Part shown: positions 25,403 to 33,728 of the stretch, piece after piece
How the letters are laid out: the number at the start of each line of letters is the position of its first letter
How positions within the stretch are numbered: the first letter of the stretch is position 1
Source of the DNA: DATFMP01 sp035266845
GTDB taxonomy: Bacteria; SAR324; JACQKK01
Assembly (NCBI GenBank): GCA_035266845.1
Contig: DATFMP010000059.1
Location: 1 to 64,000 of the forward strand
Length of the DNA: 64,000 nucleotides
Direction of reading: 5' to 3'
Notes under the pieces: generated by a model
The model's input: the letters and a program-made list of their open reading frames with translations, nothing else
Database searches by the model: none
Told to the model about the DNA's origin: nothing
Position numbers and translations under genes: made by a program

Positions 25403-26129
25403 AGAACTTCTCGCCGTAGGGCCGCAGGTCCAGCTCGTGCGTCCAGGTGGTGGGGTGCTGGGCGTGGAGGTCCCAGTAGATGTCCGCGATGGCGTCCGCG
25501 GAGAGGTAGGAATCGGCGGTGCGGCCCTCGGGATAGCGGGCCTGGGTGCGCGGGTTGTCGATCTGCCCGTCCACCACCACGTGGGCCACGTGCACGCCCT
25601 GCGGGCCGAACTCGCGCGCCATGGACTGCCCCAGCGCCCGCAGGCCGAACTTGCCCACGGCCAGGCAGGCGAAGCGCGCCCCGCCGCGCAGAGAGCCCGT
25701 GGCGCCCGTGAGCAGGATCGTGCCCGCCTTGCGCGCGACCATGTCCGGCAGCACCTGCTGCGCGGCCAGGAACGCTCCCAGGCAATTGGCCTCCCAGGCC
25801 TGCACGAACTGCTGGGGCGTCAGCTCCAGGATGCCACCGCGGAAGAAGTTGCCCGCGTTGTAGACCAGCACGTCCGGCGCGCCCAGCTCCGCCTTGATGC
25901 GGCTGAAGGCGGACAGCACCTGCGCGGGCTGGGTGCCATCCGTGGGCAGCGCCAGCACGCGCGCACCCGTCTGCCGCAGCTCGGCGCTCACGGGCTCCAG
26001 GCTCTCCGCCCGCCGGGCCAGCAACGCCACGGCGAATCCCTCACGGGCGAAGCGCCGCGCCAGCGAGGCGCCCAGACCGGGCCCCACGCCCACGATGGCG
26101 ATGGTCTTGGTATCGGTGCCGTTGGCCAT
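25401..26129 (-). CDS. SDR-family protein lacking the catalytic tyrosine
   Basis: 242-residue short-chain dehydrogenase/reductase fold. The cofactor-binding motif is GVGPGLGASLAR (about 14-25), the NNAG counterpart is VYNAG (89-93), Asn115 and Ser146 of the tetrad are present, and K160 is present. The YxxxK tyrosine is replaced by Leu: the segment reads CLAVGKFG with L156. A subgroup of SDR proteins shows this change, so it may be a non-canonical reductase or a binding protein. The start lacks alternatives nearby. It lies 45 bp downstream of the DUF255 gene on the same strand. The stop codon overlaps repeat copy 5. Confidence 0.85.
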   Translation of the reverse strand: MANGTDTKTIAIVGVGPGLGASLARRFAREGFAVALLARRAESLEPVSAELRQTGARVLALPTDGTQPAQVLSAFSRIKAELGAPDVLVYNAGNFFRGGILELTPQQFVQAWEANCLGAFLAAQQVLPDMVARKAGTILLTGATGSLRGGARFACLAVGKFGLRALGQSMAREFGPQGVHVAHVVVDGQIDNPRTQARYPEGRTADSYLSADAIADIYWDLHAQHPTTWTHELDLRPYGEKF

Positions 26130-26174
26130 AAGCTCCTCGCAATGGTGGTGGAAGCGCGGCTGGGTCCATCGCGC

Positions 26175-28259
26175 CTACGCCTCGTGCAACTGCGCCTCCA
26201 GCTCGTCCGGTGTGTGCACGGGCAGTTGGCAGGCCATGTCGCGGCACACGTAGGCCGTGGCGCGCCCGCCGATGGCTTGGCGGGCCTCCAGCAGGGGGAT
26301 GCGCTCGCCCAGCTCCGCCACCGCTCCCGGCGCGGCCACGGCCAGCACCGCTCCCGGCAGGTAGCGCCGCTGCGCCACCTCCAGCAGGGCGCGCGTGTCC
26401 GCGGCAGCCGGATCGCCCACGATGGCCAGCTCCAGCGGCGGCCCCAGGTGCAGGTCCAGCGCCGCCAGCATGGCCGAGAAGCTCACGCCCGCGCGCTCCA
26501 GGAAGGGCTGGAAGCCCGCGAAGATGCGCAGGGCATCCTCCAGGCACCCATCGCGCACCCCGTAGGCGTGCAGGCGCAGGAAGGCCTGAGCGGCGCTGCT
26601 GTTGCCGGAGGGCTCCACGCCGTCGTAGCCCTCCATGTTGCGGGCGATCAGCGCCTCGCCATCGCTGCCCGTGTCGTAGTACGGGCCCTGCTCGTTGCGG
26701 AACAGGCGGTTCACCTCGCCCATCAGGTGCCGCGCCTCGTCGAACCAGGCGGCATCGAAGGTGGCCTCGTAAAGATCCAGGCAGGCGCAGGCCAGCGCGG
26801 CATGGTCCACCAGGTAGGCCTTGAAGCGCGCCTCGCCCTCGCGGAAGCGCCGCAGCAGGCGGCCGTCGGAATCCTTCAGCCGCTCGCGCAGGAAGGTGCC
26901 CGCCCGCACCGCCGCATCCACGTAGCGCGGCTCGCCGAAGGCCGCCCCGGCGCGGGCCATGGCGGAGATCATCAGTGCGTTCCAGGAGGTGAGCACCTTG
27001 TCGTCGCGCAGGGGCCGCACGCGCTGTTCCCGCGCGGTGAAAAGCACCTCGCGGGCGCGCTGCAAACGCTCGCCCAGGGTGTCCTCGTCGATGCCCAACT
27101 CGGCGGCCACCGCCGCCAGCGGGCGGGGCATGTGCAGGATCGAGCGGCCGTGCTCGAAGTTGCCGCCCGGCCGGACGTCCCACCACGCCAGGGCGGCCGC
27201 CGCCTCCTGCGGACCCAGCAGGGCGCGCACCTCCTCGGGTGTCCACACGTAGAAGCGGCCTTCCTCGCCCTCGCTGTCGGCATCCTCGGCGGAGTAGAAG
27301 GCGCCCTCGGGGCTGGTCATGTCGCGCAGCACGTAGTCCAGCACGTCCTCCGCATAGGCGCGGTAGAAGGCCTTACCGGTCACCAGGTGCGTCTCCACCA
27401 GCGTGCGGGCAAACAGCGCATTGTCGTAGAGCATCTTCTCGAAGTGCGGCACCAGCCACTGGTGGTCCGTGCTGTAGCGGCTGAGCCCTCCGCCCAACTG
27501 GTCGTAGATGCCACCCGCCACCATGGCCTTGAGCGTCTGCTCCACCATCTCGAGCGCCTGCCCATCGCCCGTGCGCGCGTGGTGCCGCAGCAGCAGCAGC
27601 AGGCCCATGCTGGGCGGGAACTTATTCTGCGGCTGCAGGGTGAAGCCGCCGTGCTTGCGGTCGTAATGCTGGCGGTACTGATCCGCAGCCGCCTCGATGG
27701 GCGCATGGCCCCACTGCACCCCGGACTGGCTGCTCAGCCCGGCGTGGCGCTGCAGGTGCTCGGTGAGCACCTCGGCGTTGCGGAAGACATCCTCCCGCTT
27801 GCCGCGCCAGGCATCGGCGATGATCTCCAGCACCTGCCGGAAGCCCGGCCGGCCGTATTGCTCCGCGGGCGGAAAGTACGTGCCGCCCGTCACGGGCCGT
27901 CCGTCCGGCGTGGTGAACATGTTGAGCGGCCAGCCGCCCTGCTGCCCCATGGCCTGCAGCGAGTCCATGTAGATCTTGTCCACGTCGGGTCGTTCTTCCC
28001 GGTCCACCTTGATGGCCACGAAGTGCTCGTTCAGGTAGCGGGCCAGGGCCTCATCCTCGAAGGACTCGCGCTCCATCACATGGCACCAGTGGCAGGTGGC
28101 GTAGCCGATGCTGACCAGCACCAGCTTGTCCTCCGCGCGGGCCTTGGCAAAAGCCTCCTCACCCCAGGGAAACCAGTCCACCGGGTTGTGGGCGTGCTGC
28201 AGCAGATACGGGCTCTTCTCGTGGATGAGGCGGTTGGTGTGCTGCAGCGTCTCGGTCAT
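26175..28259 (-). CDS. DUF255/YyaL family protein, thioredoxin-like N-terminus plus glycosidase-like domain
   Basis: 694-residue member of the YyaL/spermatogenesis-associated-protein-20 family, of usual length. Residues 1-165 are a thioredoxin-like domain with the family hallmarks PYLLQHAHNPVDW and CHWC (C56, C59), and the motif GGWPLNMF near 110. The rest is an alpha-helical barrel similar to six-hairpin glycosidases. The biochemical role is not established for bacterial members; a redox-linked or sugar-epimerase-like role has been proposed from fold alone. It is followed closely by the SDR gene, and the pair is probably co-expressed. Confidence 0.92.
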   Translation of the reverse strand: MTETLQHTNRLIHEKSPYLLQHAHNPVDWFPWGEEAFAKARAEDKLVLVSIGYATCHWCHVMERESFEDEALARYLNEHFVAIKVDREERPDVDKIYMDSLQAMGQQGGWPLNMFTTPDGRPVTGGTYFPPAEQYGRPGFRQVLEIIADAWRGKREDVFRNAEVLTEHLQRHAGLSSQSGVQWGHAPIEAAADQYRQHYDRKHGGFTLQPQNKFPPSMGLLLLLRHHARTGDGQALEMVEQTLKAMVAGGIYDQLGGGLSRYSTDHQWLVPHFEKMLYDNALFARTLVETHLVTGKAFYRAYAEDVLDYVLRDMTSPEGAFYSAEDADSEGEEGRFYVWTPEEVRALLGPQEAAAALAWWDVRPGGNFEHGRSILHMPRPLAAVAAELGIDEDTLGERLQRAREVLFTAREQRVRPLRDDKVLTSWNALMISAMARAGAAFGEPRYVDAAVRAGTFLRERLKDSDGRLLRRFREGEARFKAYLVDHAALACACLDLYEATFDAAWFDEARHLMGEVNRLFRNEQGPYYDTGSDGEALIARNMEGYDGVEPSGNSSAAQAFLRLHAYGVRDGCLEDALRIFAGFQPFLERAGVSFSAMLAALDLHLGPPLELAIVGDPAAADTRALLEVAQRRYLPGAVLAVAAPGAVAELGERIPLLEARQAIGGRATAYVCRDMACQLPVHTPDELEAQLHEA

Positions 28260-28364
28260 GGGCTCCGGCGGGTGCAGGGGGTAGCGCAGGAGGCGGGCGC
28301 CAAATGCGGCGCGCGGGTACGCAGATGCCTCCAGGCTAACAACCTGCGCCGGAAGCGCAACCGG

Positions 28365-29177
28365 TCAGCGGGCCGTCGCGGGCGGGGGCTCGGGCAGGCG
28401 GCCGGGCGCGAAGCCCGCGGCAGCAGCCGGCAGCGCGTCGGCCTCCCAGCCGGTGCCGTCGCGCTGGCCGGGCTCGAAGGTGCGCACGCCCACCACCAGG
28501 CGGGCCGGCCCGCCGTCCGTATACAGCCGCATCTTGCGGGGCAGGCGCAATGGCGGGCCGCCCGGCCGTGGCAGCTCCAGGTACTCGCGGAACTCCACGC
28601 GAAACACCAGCGCGCCGTCGCGCGTCTTGGTCCACTCCGTAGGCAGCCCGTGTGCATCCAGTCGGAAGCGCTGCACGGCGCCGGCTTCGCGGAACTCCGC
28701 CACGCCGCTGCCCCCTGCATCGGCCTCCAGCGTGCCCCCGCCGGCAGCGAAGCGGGCGCGGCTCACGCGGCCGGTGAGGAAGGTCTCCAGCTCCGCCGGG
28801 GTGAGATCCACCTGGAACAGGCGCAGGCGCGTCTCGGGCGTGTTGGGGGCGCTGAGGTAGGTCTTGTCCGCGTAGTCGATCAACAACAGGCGCCTGGGCG
28901 CCAGCCGTAGCTCCACCACCACCGAGCCGGTCAGCGGCGCGTGCAATTCCAGGCGATAAACCGGCCCGGCATCGGCCTGCAGCGTCAGGTCGCCGGATTC
29001 GCGCTCACCCCGCAGCATGAGCTGGGCCCCGCCCTCCAACTGGAACGGCAGCAGGGGCGCAGGCACCAGGAACCCGCGGTATGGCGCGGCGTCGAATGGT
29101 AGGGCGGGGGGACGCGGCGGCGCAGCGGCGCAACCGGCAACCAGTGCGGCCAGGGCGACCGGCAGGAACCAGCGCAT
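28365..29177 (-). CDS. Putative outer-membrane lipoprotein (LolB-like fold possible)
   Basis: 270-residue protein whose N-terminus MRWFLPVALAALVAGC is a lipoprotein signal with a lipobox (LVAG then Cys16). The mature part looks beta-rich, with alternating hydrophobic strands, and could be a LolB/DUF4292-type lipid-binding half-barrel. No specific motif proves this. The start at 29177 is chosen because it places the lipobox at the expected distance. The C-terminus is Pro/Ala-rich. It sits 105 bp upstream of the DUF255 gene on the same strand. Confidence 0.65.
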   Translation of the reverse strand: MRWFLPVALAALVAGCAAAPPRPPALPFDAAPYRGFLVPAPLLPFQLEGGAQLMLRGERESGDLTLQADAGPVYRLELHAPLTGSVVVELRLAPRRLLLIDYADKTYLSAPNTPETRLRLFQVDLTPAELETFLTGRVSRARFAAGGGTLEADAGGSGVAEFREAGAVQRFRLDAHGLPTEWTKTRDGALVFRVEFREYLELPRPGGPPLRLPRKMRLYTDGGPARLVVGVRTFEPGQRDGTGWEADALPAAAAGFAPGRLPEPPPATAR

Positions 29178-29242
29178 CAGCGGTGGAAGGGAGCGCACCC
29201 GCAAGGGACGCGAAACGCTCCAAAGCAGCGGATGGGGCAGAA

Positions 29243-29341
29243 CTACTTGTCCTTCATGAAGAAGCGTTCCGCCGCGAAGAACAATCCCAGATACACCGCA
29301 CAGATGACGGCAAACGTGGCGATAACGTCGAATTCGTGCAT
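29243..29341 (-). CDS. Possible 32-residue single-pass membrane peptide
   Basis: A short frame encodes MHEFDVIATF, then a hydrophobic stretch AVICAVYLGLFFAAERFF, then a basic end MKDK. The acidic start, single helix and positively charged tail fit a small inner-membrane protein with its C-terminus in the cytoplasm. No clear ribosome-binding site is seen and the family is unknown. The frame is open upstream, but without a good start. It lies 65 bp upstream of the lipoprotein gene. Confidence 0.35.
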   Translation of the reverse strand: MHEFDVIATFAVICAVYLGLFFAAERFFMKDK

Positions 29342-29595
29342 GGCGTGGCTGACCGGTATCCAGAGTAACGGGTTGGCAGGGCAAGTCACCCCAGGGGCGC
29401 CCCTGCCAGCGTGGCGATAACCGTACGACCCTCTCCCGGAAGGGCTCCCGCTGTCAAGTATGCCCCCGCCAGCGCACCATCGCAGGGCGCATCCCGGCGC
29501 ATGGGAACCGGCGCCGCAAGGCCCGCCCCACAGACGGCTTGACAGGGCATGGGCTGACTCTATACTTGTGCATCTAGCATCGCTTGAGAGCACAC

Positions 29596-29667
29596 TCCCC
29601 GATAGCTCAGCGGTAGAGCGGGTGGCTGTTAACCACTAGGTCGTAAGTTCGAATCTTACTCGGGGAG
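29596..29667 (+). tRNA. tRNA-Asn (anticodon GTT)
   Basis: This is a complete 72-nt cloverleaf. The acceptor arm pairs TCCCCGA with TCGGGGA (discriminator G), the D arm is GCTC-AGCGGTA-GAGC, the anticodon arm is GGTGG-CTGTTAA-CCACT with GTT, and the T arm is GTAAG-TTCGAAT-CTTAC. The CCA end is not encoded. The D loop is short. An 18-bp perfect palindrome follows 13 bp later. Confidence 0.95.
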
Positions 29668-29680
29668 CTTCACCGACCAT

Positions 29681-29698
29681 CCGCGCCGGCCGGCGCGG
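29681..29698. terminator. 18-bp perfect GC palindrome after tRNA-Asn
   Basis: CCGCGCCGGCCGGCGCGG is fully self-complementary and begins 13 bp after the tRNA end. It may terminate or process the tRNA transcript, although no T-run follows and a perfect palindrome leaves little loop. The same core appears as a split inverted repeat at 41628 and 41704. Confidence 0.4.
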
Positions 29699-29827
29699 GA
29701 ACTGGCTACACCTCAGCACCCGGTGTCCCCGCCGGGTCGTATTCACGCCAACTGGCAGCACAGGGTCCCGGCAGACACGACGGCCGCATCGGCGCCCCTG
29801 CCGCCCGCAGCAGCGAAAGGCTCCGCC

Positions 29828-30619
29828 GTGGCCGACCAAGGCTATCTGCTGGACAACCGCGCGACCGAGGCCGGCCGGCGCTTCGAAGCTCTCTCCGAAC
29901 TCTTCGATCCTTCCACGTTCCGGCACATCGCCGATCTGGGCATCGCGCCCGGCTGGCGCTGCTGGGAGGTGGGCGCAGGCGGCCCGTCCGTGGTGCGCTG
30001 GCTGGCCGGGCAGGTGGGCCCCGCAGGCCGCGTGCTGGCTACGGATATTGACGTCTCCTGGGCCGTGGAAGCCGCCGGCCCGACCGTCGAGGTGCGCCGC
30101 CACGACGTCGGCCGCGACCCGCACCCGGACGAGGCCTTCGATCTGGTGCACGCGCGGCTGGTGCTCGTGCACGTGGTCGAGCGCGATGCGGCGCTACAAG
30201 CCATGGCGCGGGCGCTGCGGCCCGGCGGCTGGCTGCTGGTGGAGGATGCCGACCCCGCGCTGCAACCCCTGAGCTGTCCGGACGTGCAGGGGCCGGAACA
30301 GGAACTGGCCAACAAGCTGCGCTCGGGCTTCCGCGCCCTGCTGACCCAGCGCGGCGTGGACCTCGCCTACGGCCGCAAGCTACCCCGGTTGCTGCGGGCC
30401 GCGGATCTGGCCGATGTGGCCGCCGATGGCTTCTTCCCCCTGGCGCAGCCCGCCTGCACGGTGCTGGAGACGGCCACCATCCAGCTCATCCGAGACCAAC
30501 TGCTGTCCCACGGCATCGCCAGCGCCGAGGAAATAGACCAGCACTTGGCCAACGTGGCCGCGGGCAGGCTGGACCTGGCGCAGCCACCGATGATCTCCGC
30601 CTGGGGCCGACGTCCGTAG
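29828..30619 (+). CDS. SAM-dependent methyltransferase, class I
   Basis: 263-residue methyltransferase of the small-molecule class. Motif I reads WRCWEVGAGGPSVV (SAM-binding glycine loop), the acidic residue ending strand beta-2 is in ATDID, and the motif IV region is FDLVHARLVLVHV; RPGGWLLVEDAD follows. The GTG at 29828 (VADQGYLLDN) is preferred because homologues of this group start just before the YLLDN segment; an upstream in-frame ATG at 29723 would add a 35-residue Pro/Ala-rich leader. The substrate is unknown. It stands alone on its strand and converges with the SRPBCC gene. Confidence 0.85.
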   Translation: MADQGYLLDNRATEAGRRFEALSELFDPSTFRHIADLGIAPGWRCWEVGAGGPSVVRWLAGQVGPAGRVLATDIDVSWAVEAAGPTVEVRRHDVGRDPHPDEAFDLVHARLVLVHVVERDAALQAMARALRPGGWLLVEDADPALQPLSCPDVQGPEQELANKLRSGFRALLTQRGVDLAYGRKLPRLLRAADLADVAADGFFPLAQPACTVLETATIQLIRDQLLSHGIASAEEIDQHLANVAAGRLDLAQPPMISAWGRRP

Positions 30620-30637
30620 CGGCGGGTGGCGCGCCGC

Positions 30638-31123
30638 TCAGTCGATCGTGTCGAGCAGCTGATCGAGCGCCGCATAGCTCTGATTGAGGCCCTCCTCCAT
30701 GCCCCCGCTCAGCATGCCGTTCCGCTCCTCAGTGGTGTGGAACAGCGACGTGCTGACGACTCTCGTGCGGCCATCGCCCAGGTCCTCGAGTCCGATGGTG
30801 TTGACCAGCACGTAGCCCGGCATACCGTCCCACTCGAATGTCATCACCAGACTCTCTGGCGGCGTTACCTCGCGGAAGCGGCCCTCGAACCCATAGGTGC
30901 CGTGAGGCGCGTGCTCCACGAAGCGCCAGTGCCCGCCACGTTCCACCTCCAGACGCTCTACCACCAGCGGATTGCCACGGCCCCACCACCTGGCGAGCAA
31001 CTCCGGCTCGGTGAATGCCCGCCACACCAGATCGCGCGGTGCGTCGAAGGTGCGCTCGGTGCGAATTTCCCGGTCGCTGGGCGTGGTGACCCGCGAGCGG
31101 CCCGGCTTACTTGTCACGTCCAT
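30638..31123 (-). CDS. SRPBCC (AHSA1-type) domain protein
   Basis: 161-residue START/Bet v 1-like protein of the activator-of-Hsp90 type. The diagnostic N-terminal segment RTFDAPRDLVWRAFTEPELLARWWG (seen in part from residue 25) and the later GYEGRF/TFEWDGMPGY-like strands fit the family. Such proteins bind small hydrophobic ligands. Its ATG lies inside the end of the arsR-type gene (17-bp overlap), the classical ArsR-SRPBCC two-gene arrangement, so the regulator and the ligand-binding protein are co-expressed from the promoter at 31546. Confidence 0.9.
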   Translation of the reverse strand: MDVTSKPGRSRVTTPSDREIRTERTFDAPRDLVWRAFTEPELLARWWGRGNPLVVERLEVERGGHWRFVEHAPHGTYGFEGRFREVTPPESLVMTFEWDGMPGYVLVNTIGLEDLGDGRTRVVSTSLFHTTEERNGMLSGGMEEGLNQSYAALDQLLDTID

Positions 31124-31493
31124 GGCGGCTCTCCCTGCGGACGGTGGGTTGCGTGGCTTTGTCCTGCAACTCCTGCAAAACGGCGCCCAGGTGATCCAAT
31201 CGCTCCTCCCAGGCTCGCGCATAGTGCTGTGCCCAGTCCGCCGCTTCCAGCAGCGGACCCGCCTTCAGTCGGCAGGGGCGTCGCTGCGCATCCCGCCCAC
31301 GGGAGATGAGCCCGGCCCGCTCCAGCACCTTGAGGTGCCTCGAAATGGCCGGCTGGCTAATGGCGAACGGCGCCGCAAGCTCCATGACCGTGGCTTCCCC
31401 GGAGGCCAGGCGCACCAAGATGGCGCGCCGGGTGGGATCGGCCAGGGCCGCAAAAGTCGTGGTAAGCGGATCGGATTTCATCTTGAATATCAT
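31107..31493 (-). CDS. ArsR-family transcriptional regulator
   Basis: 128-residue winged-helix repressor. The HTH region reads FAALADPTRRAILVRLA, ELAAPFAISQPAISRHLKVLERAGLI, with the recognition helix at about 48-62. It lacks the CVC metal-binding motif of metal-sensing ArsR proteins, which fits the subgroup paired with SRPBCC proteins. ATG codons at 31493 and 31481 are both possible starts. A strong promoter with an overlapping palindrome lies directly upstream, so autoregulation is likely. A/T-rich leader sequence contrasts sharply with the GC-rich surroundings. Confidence 0.92.
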   Translation of the reverse strand: MIFKMKSDPLTTTFAALADPTRRAILVRLASGEATVMELAAPFAISQPAISRHLKVLERAGLISRGRDAQRRPCRLKAGPLLEAADWAQHYARAWEERLDHLGAVLQELQDKATQPTVRRESRHGRDK

Positions 31494-31501
31494 CAATTCA
31501 T

Positions 31502-31546
31502 TATATATCTATTTTGTTATATATAGAAGCCTGCTTCGGCTGTCAA
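31502..31546 (-). promoter_or_regulatory. Sigma-70 promoter overlapped by palindromic operator, for the ArsR-SRPBCC operon
   Basis: On the minus strand a perfect -35 TTGACA (31546-31541) is followed after exactly 17 bp by -10 TATATA (31523-31518). An inverted repeat, TATATAT-N10-ATATATA (31502-31525 region), covers the -10 and likely start site, 9 bp ahead of the first ATG. This is a textbook place for ArsR self-repression. It is the most A/T-rich patch in the window. Confidence 0.75.
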
Positions 31547-31684
31547 GATCTCCAGTGGGCGCTTGCTGCGCGTCCCCGCCAAGGCGACGGTAAGACGCAA
31601 ACGGCTATGCCGCGCGGCCGGTCTTCGCCGCCGCACGAAGGCGTGCACACAATCGCAGTCCGCTCGTTGAATTCGTGAGGTTTC

Positions 31685-31701
31685 GTAACACAACGCTAAC
31701 A
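31685..31701 (+). promoter_or_regulatory. Candidate PHO box upstream of pstC
   Basis: GTAACA at 31685 and CTAACA at 31696 form a direct repeat with an 11-bp period, the spacing expected for tandem PhoB binding. The hexamers differ from the enteric CTGTCA, so this is inference. A matching 11-bp-spaced pair occurs before pstS. Confidence 0.4.
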
Positions 31702-31908
31702 TTCGGCGCGTAAGCGTGTAGGTGATGGCACCTCCATACGCTGAACACGTCCGTCACGGAGCCCCGGCATGAGGCGCGAGCGCAGGCCCAACGCCCTTGT
31801 ACGCCCCTGGGCGCGCGTCCCGGCACGGAATGCGGCCGCTCCGGCTCGTCGCAGAGTGGGGTCTGCCCGCGACGCCGGATTCCGCAGCCTCCCGCTGGTA
31901 GCGCCGCA

Positions 31909-32883
31909 ATGACGCTCCGACAAGTGCTCACCTTCCCGGTGCGCGCCGTGCTGGGCCGCCACGCCACGCAAAGCCTGGCCGACACGCTGTTCCGCGCGTT
32001 CACGGTGGCCTGCGCGGCGGCCGTGTGTCTGCTGATGCTGGCGATCGTGCTGGAGCTGATCCGCAACTCCGAGCTGTCCATCCGCACGTTCGGGTTCTCG
32101 TTCCTGTGGACGGACGCCTGGAACCCGGTCACCAAGCAGTTCGGCGCGGCCAGCAGCATCTACGGCACGCTGGTCTCCACGGCCATCGCGCTGCTGGTGG
32201 CGGTGCCCATGGGACTGGCCATCGCGCTGTTCCTGGTGGAGCTGGCACCGGCATGGCTGAGCCGCTACGTGGGCTATGCGCTGGAACTGCTGGCGGCGAT
32301 CCCCAGCATCATCTACGGCATGTGGGGCCTGTTCGTGGTGGCGCCGTACCTGGCCGATCACGTGCAGCCGGCGCTGCAGGCCACGCTGGGGTGGATCCCC
32401 CTGTTCGATGGCCCGCCGATGGGCATCGGCATGCTCACCGCGGGCCTGATCCTGGCGCTGATGGCGCTGCCGTTCATCGCCACGGTGATGCGCGACGTGT
32501 TCACGATGGTGCCCACCGTGCTCAAGGAGGCGGCCTACGGCATGGGCTCCACCACGCTGGAGGTGACCAGCCGCGTCACGATCCCCTTCTCGATCCAGGG
32601 GTTGGTGGGCGCCGTATTTCTGGGGTTGGCGCGGGCCATCGGCGAGACCATGGCCGTCACGTTCGTCATCGGCAACGCCCACAACATCGAGGCCTCGCTG
32701 TTCATGCCCGGCAACAGCATCGCCTCCACGCTGGCCAACGAGTTCACCGAGGCCTCCGACCCGCTCTACCTCTCCGCGTTGGTGGAGCTGGGGCTGGCCC
32801 TGTTCGCCATCACGTTCATCATCCAGATGATCGCGCAGGTCTGGCTGGCGCGCCTGAAGCGGCGGGCGGGGGGGCGCCAATGA
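31909..32883 (+). CDS. pstC: Phosphate ABC transporter permease PstC
   Basis: 324-residue membrane protein with six main helices. The binding-protein-dependent permease EAA loop is readable as EAAYGMGSTTLEVTSRVTIP (residues about 206-225), followed by GLARAIGETMAVTFVIGN, which is diagnostic for PstC. With PstA it forms the inner-membrane channel of the high-affinity phosphate importer. Its TGA overlaps the pstA ATG (ATGA). It is the first gene of the operon here, whereas pstS usually comes first. Confidence 0.96.
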   Translation: MTLRQVLTFPVRAVLGRHATQSLADTLFRAFTVACAAAVCLLMLAIVLELIRNSELSIRTFGFSFLWTDAWNPVTKQFGAASSIYGTLVSTAIALLVAVPMGLAIALFLVELAPAWLSRYVGYALELLAAIPSIIYGMWGLFVVAPYLADHVQPALQATLGWIPLFDGPPMGIGMLTAGLILALMALPFIATVMRDVFTMVPTVLKEAAYGMGSTTLEVTSRVTIPFSIQGLVGAVFLGLARAIGETMAVTFVIGNAHNIEASLFMPGNSIASTLANEFTEASDPLYLSALVELGLALFAITFIIQMIAQVWLARLKRRAGGRQ

Positions 32884-33728
32884 GGCCGCGCTCCAAGTTT
32901 ACCCGCATCTGGGCGGACCGTGCCGTGAAGGGCATCTCCGGCTTGGCCGTCTTGGCCGGACTGGCGCTGCTGGCGTGGATTCTTTACACGGTGCTGGTGC
33001 GAGGCGCCGCGGCGCTGCACTGGGACTTCTTCACGCAGCTCCCGGCGCCGCCGGGTGGCAGCGGCGGCGGGCTGGGCAACGCCATGCTGGGCACGGTGTA
33101 CCTGACGCTGCTTGCCGCGGCGATGGGCGTGCCCGTGGGCATCTTCGCCGGCGTTTACCTGAGCGAGTACGGCCACAGCAGCCGCTTCGGCCACGTCACA
33201 CGGTTCATGGTCAACACGATGATGGGCATTCCTTCCATCATCGCAGGGCTGTTCGTGTACACAATCCTCGTGGTGACGGTGGGCCACTTCTCCGGCTATG
33301 CCGGGGCGGTAGCGCTGGCCCTGCTGATCCTGCCCATCGTGGCCCGCACCACCGAGGACATGCTGAACCTGGTGCCCGTGGCCCTGCGCGAGTCGGCGCT
33401 GGCCCTGGGCGTCCCGCGCTGGAAGGTGACGCTGGGCATCGTCTTCCGCGCGGCCCGCAACGGGCTTGTGTCCGGCGTGCTGCTGGCCGTGGCGCGCGTG
33501 AGCGGGGAGACGGCGCCGCTGCTGTTCACGGCGCTGAACAGTCCCTACTGGCCGCGCACCCTGAGCGAGCCCACGGCCAACCTGACGGTGACGATCTTCA
33601 ACTACGCCATGTCGCCCTACGACAACTGGCAGAATGCTGCCTGGGGCGCCTCGTTCCTGATCACGGTGGCCGTGCTGCTCACCACCGTCGTCGTGCGCGT
33701 CGCCCTGCTGAAAGGAAGGTCCCGATGA
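32880..33728 (+). CDS. pstA: Phosphate ABC transporter permease PstA
   Basis: 282-residue membrane protein with six predicted helices. Signatures include GIFAGVYLSEYG (about 88-99), the EAA-like loop ESALALGVPRWKVTLGIVF (about 174-192) and the ARVSGETAPLLFTAL segment shared by PstA proteins. It pairs with PstC. Both its start and its stop overlap the neighbouring genes by four bases, so translation is coupled across pstC-A-B. Confidence 0.96.
   Translation: MRPRSKFTRIWADRAVKGISGLAVLAGLALLAWILYTVLVRGAAALHWDFFTQLPAPPGGSGGGLGNAMLGTVYLTLLAAAMGVPVGIFAGVYLSEYGHSSRFGHVTRFMVNTMMGIPSIIAGLFVYTILVVTVGHFSGYAGAVALALLILPIVARTTEDMLNLVPVALRESALALGVPRWKVTLGIVFRAARNGLVSGVLLAVARVSGETAPLLFTALNSPYWPRTLSEPTANLTVTIFNYAMSPYDNWQNAAWGASFLITVAVLLTTVVVRVALLKGRSR

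Larger units (their letters stand above)
31494..31908. other. 415-bp divergent gap between arsR-type gene and pstC
   Basis: It contains the ArsR promoter at its left end and a candidate PHO box at 31685-31701. The remaining 200 bp before pstC is GC-rich with no recognised motif and no supported gene. Confidence 0.6.
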
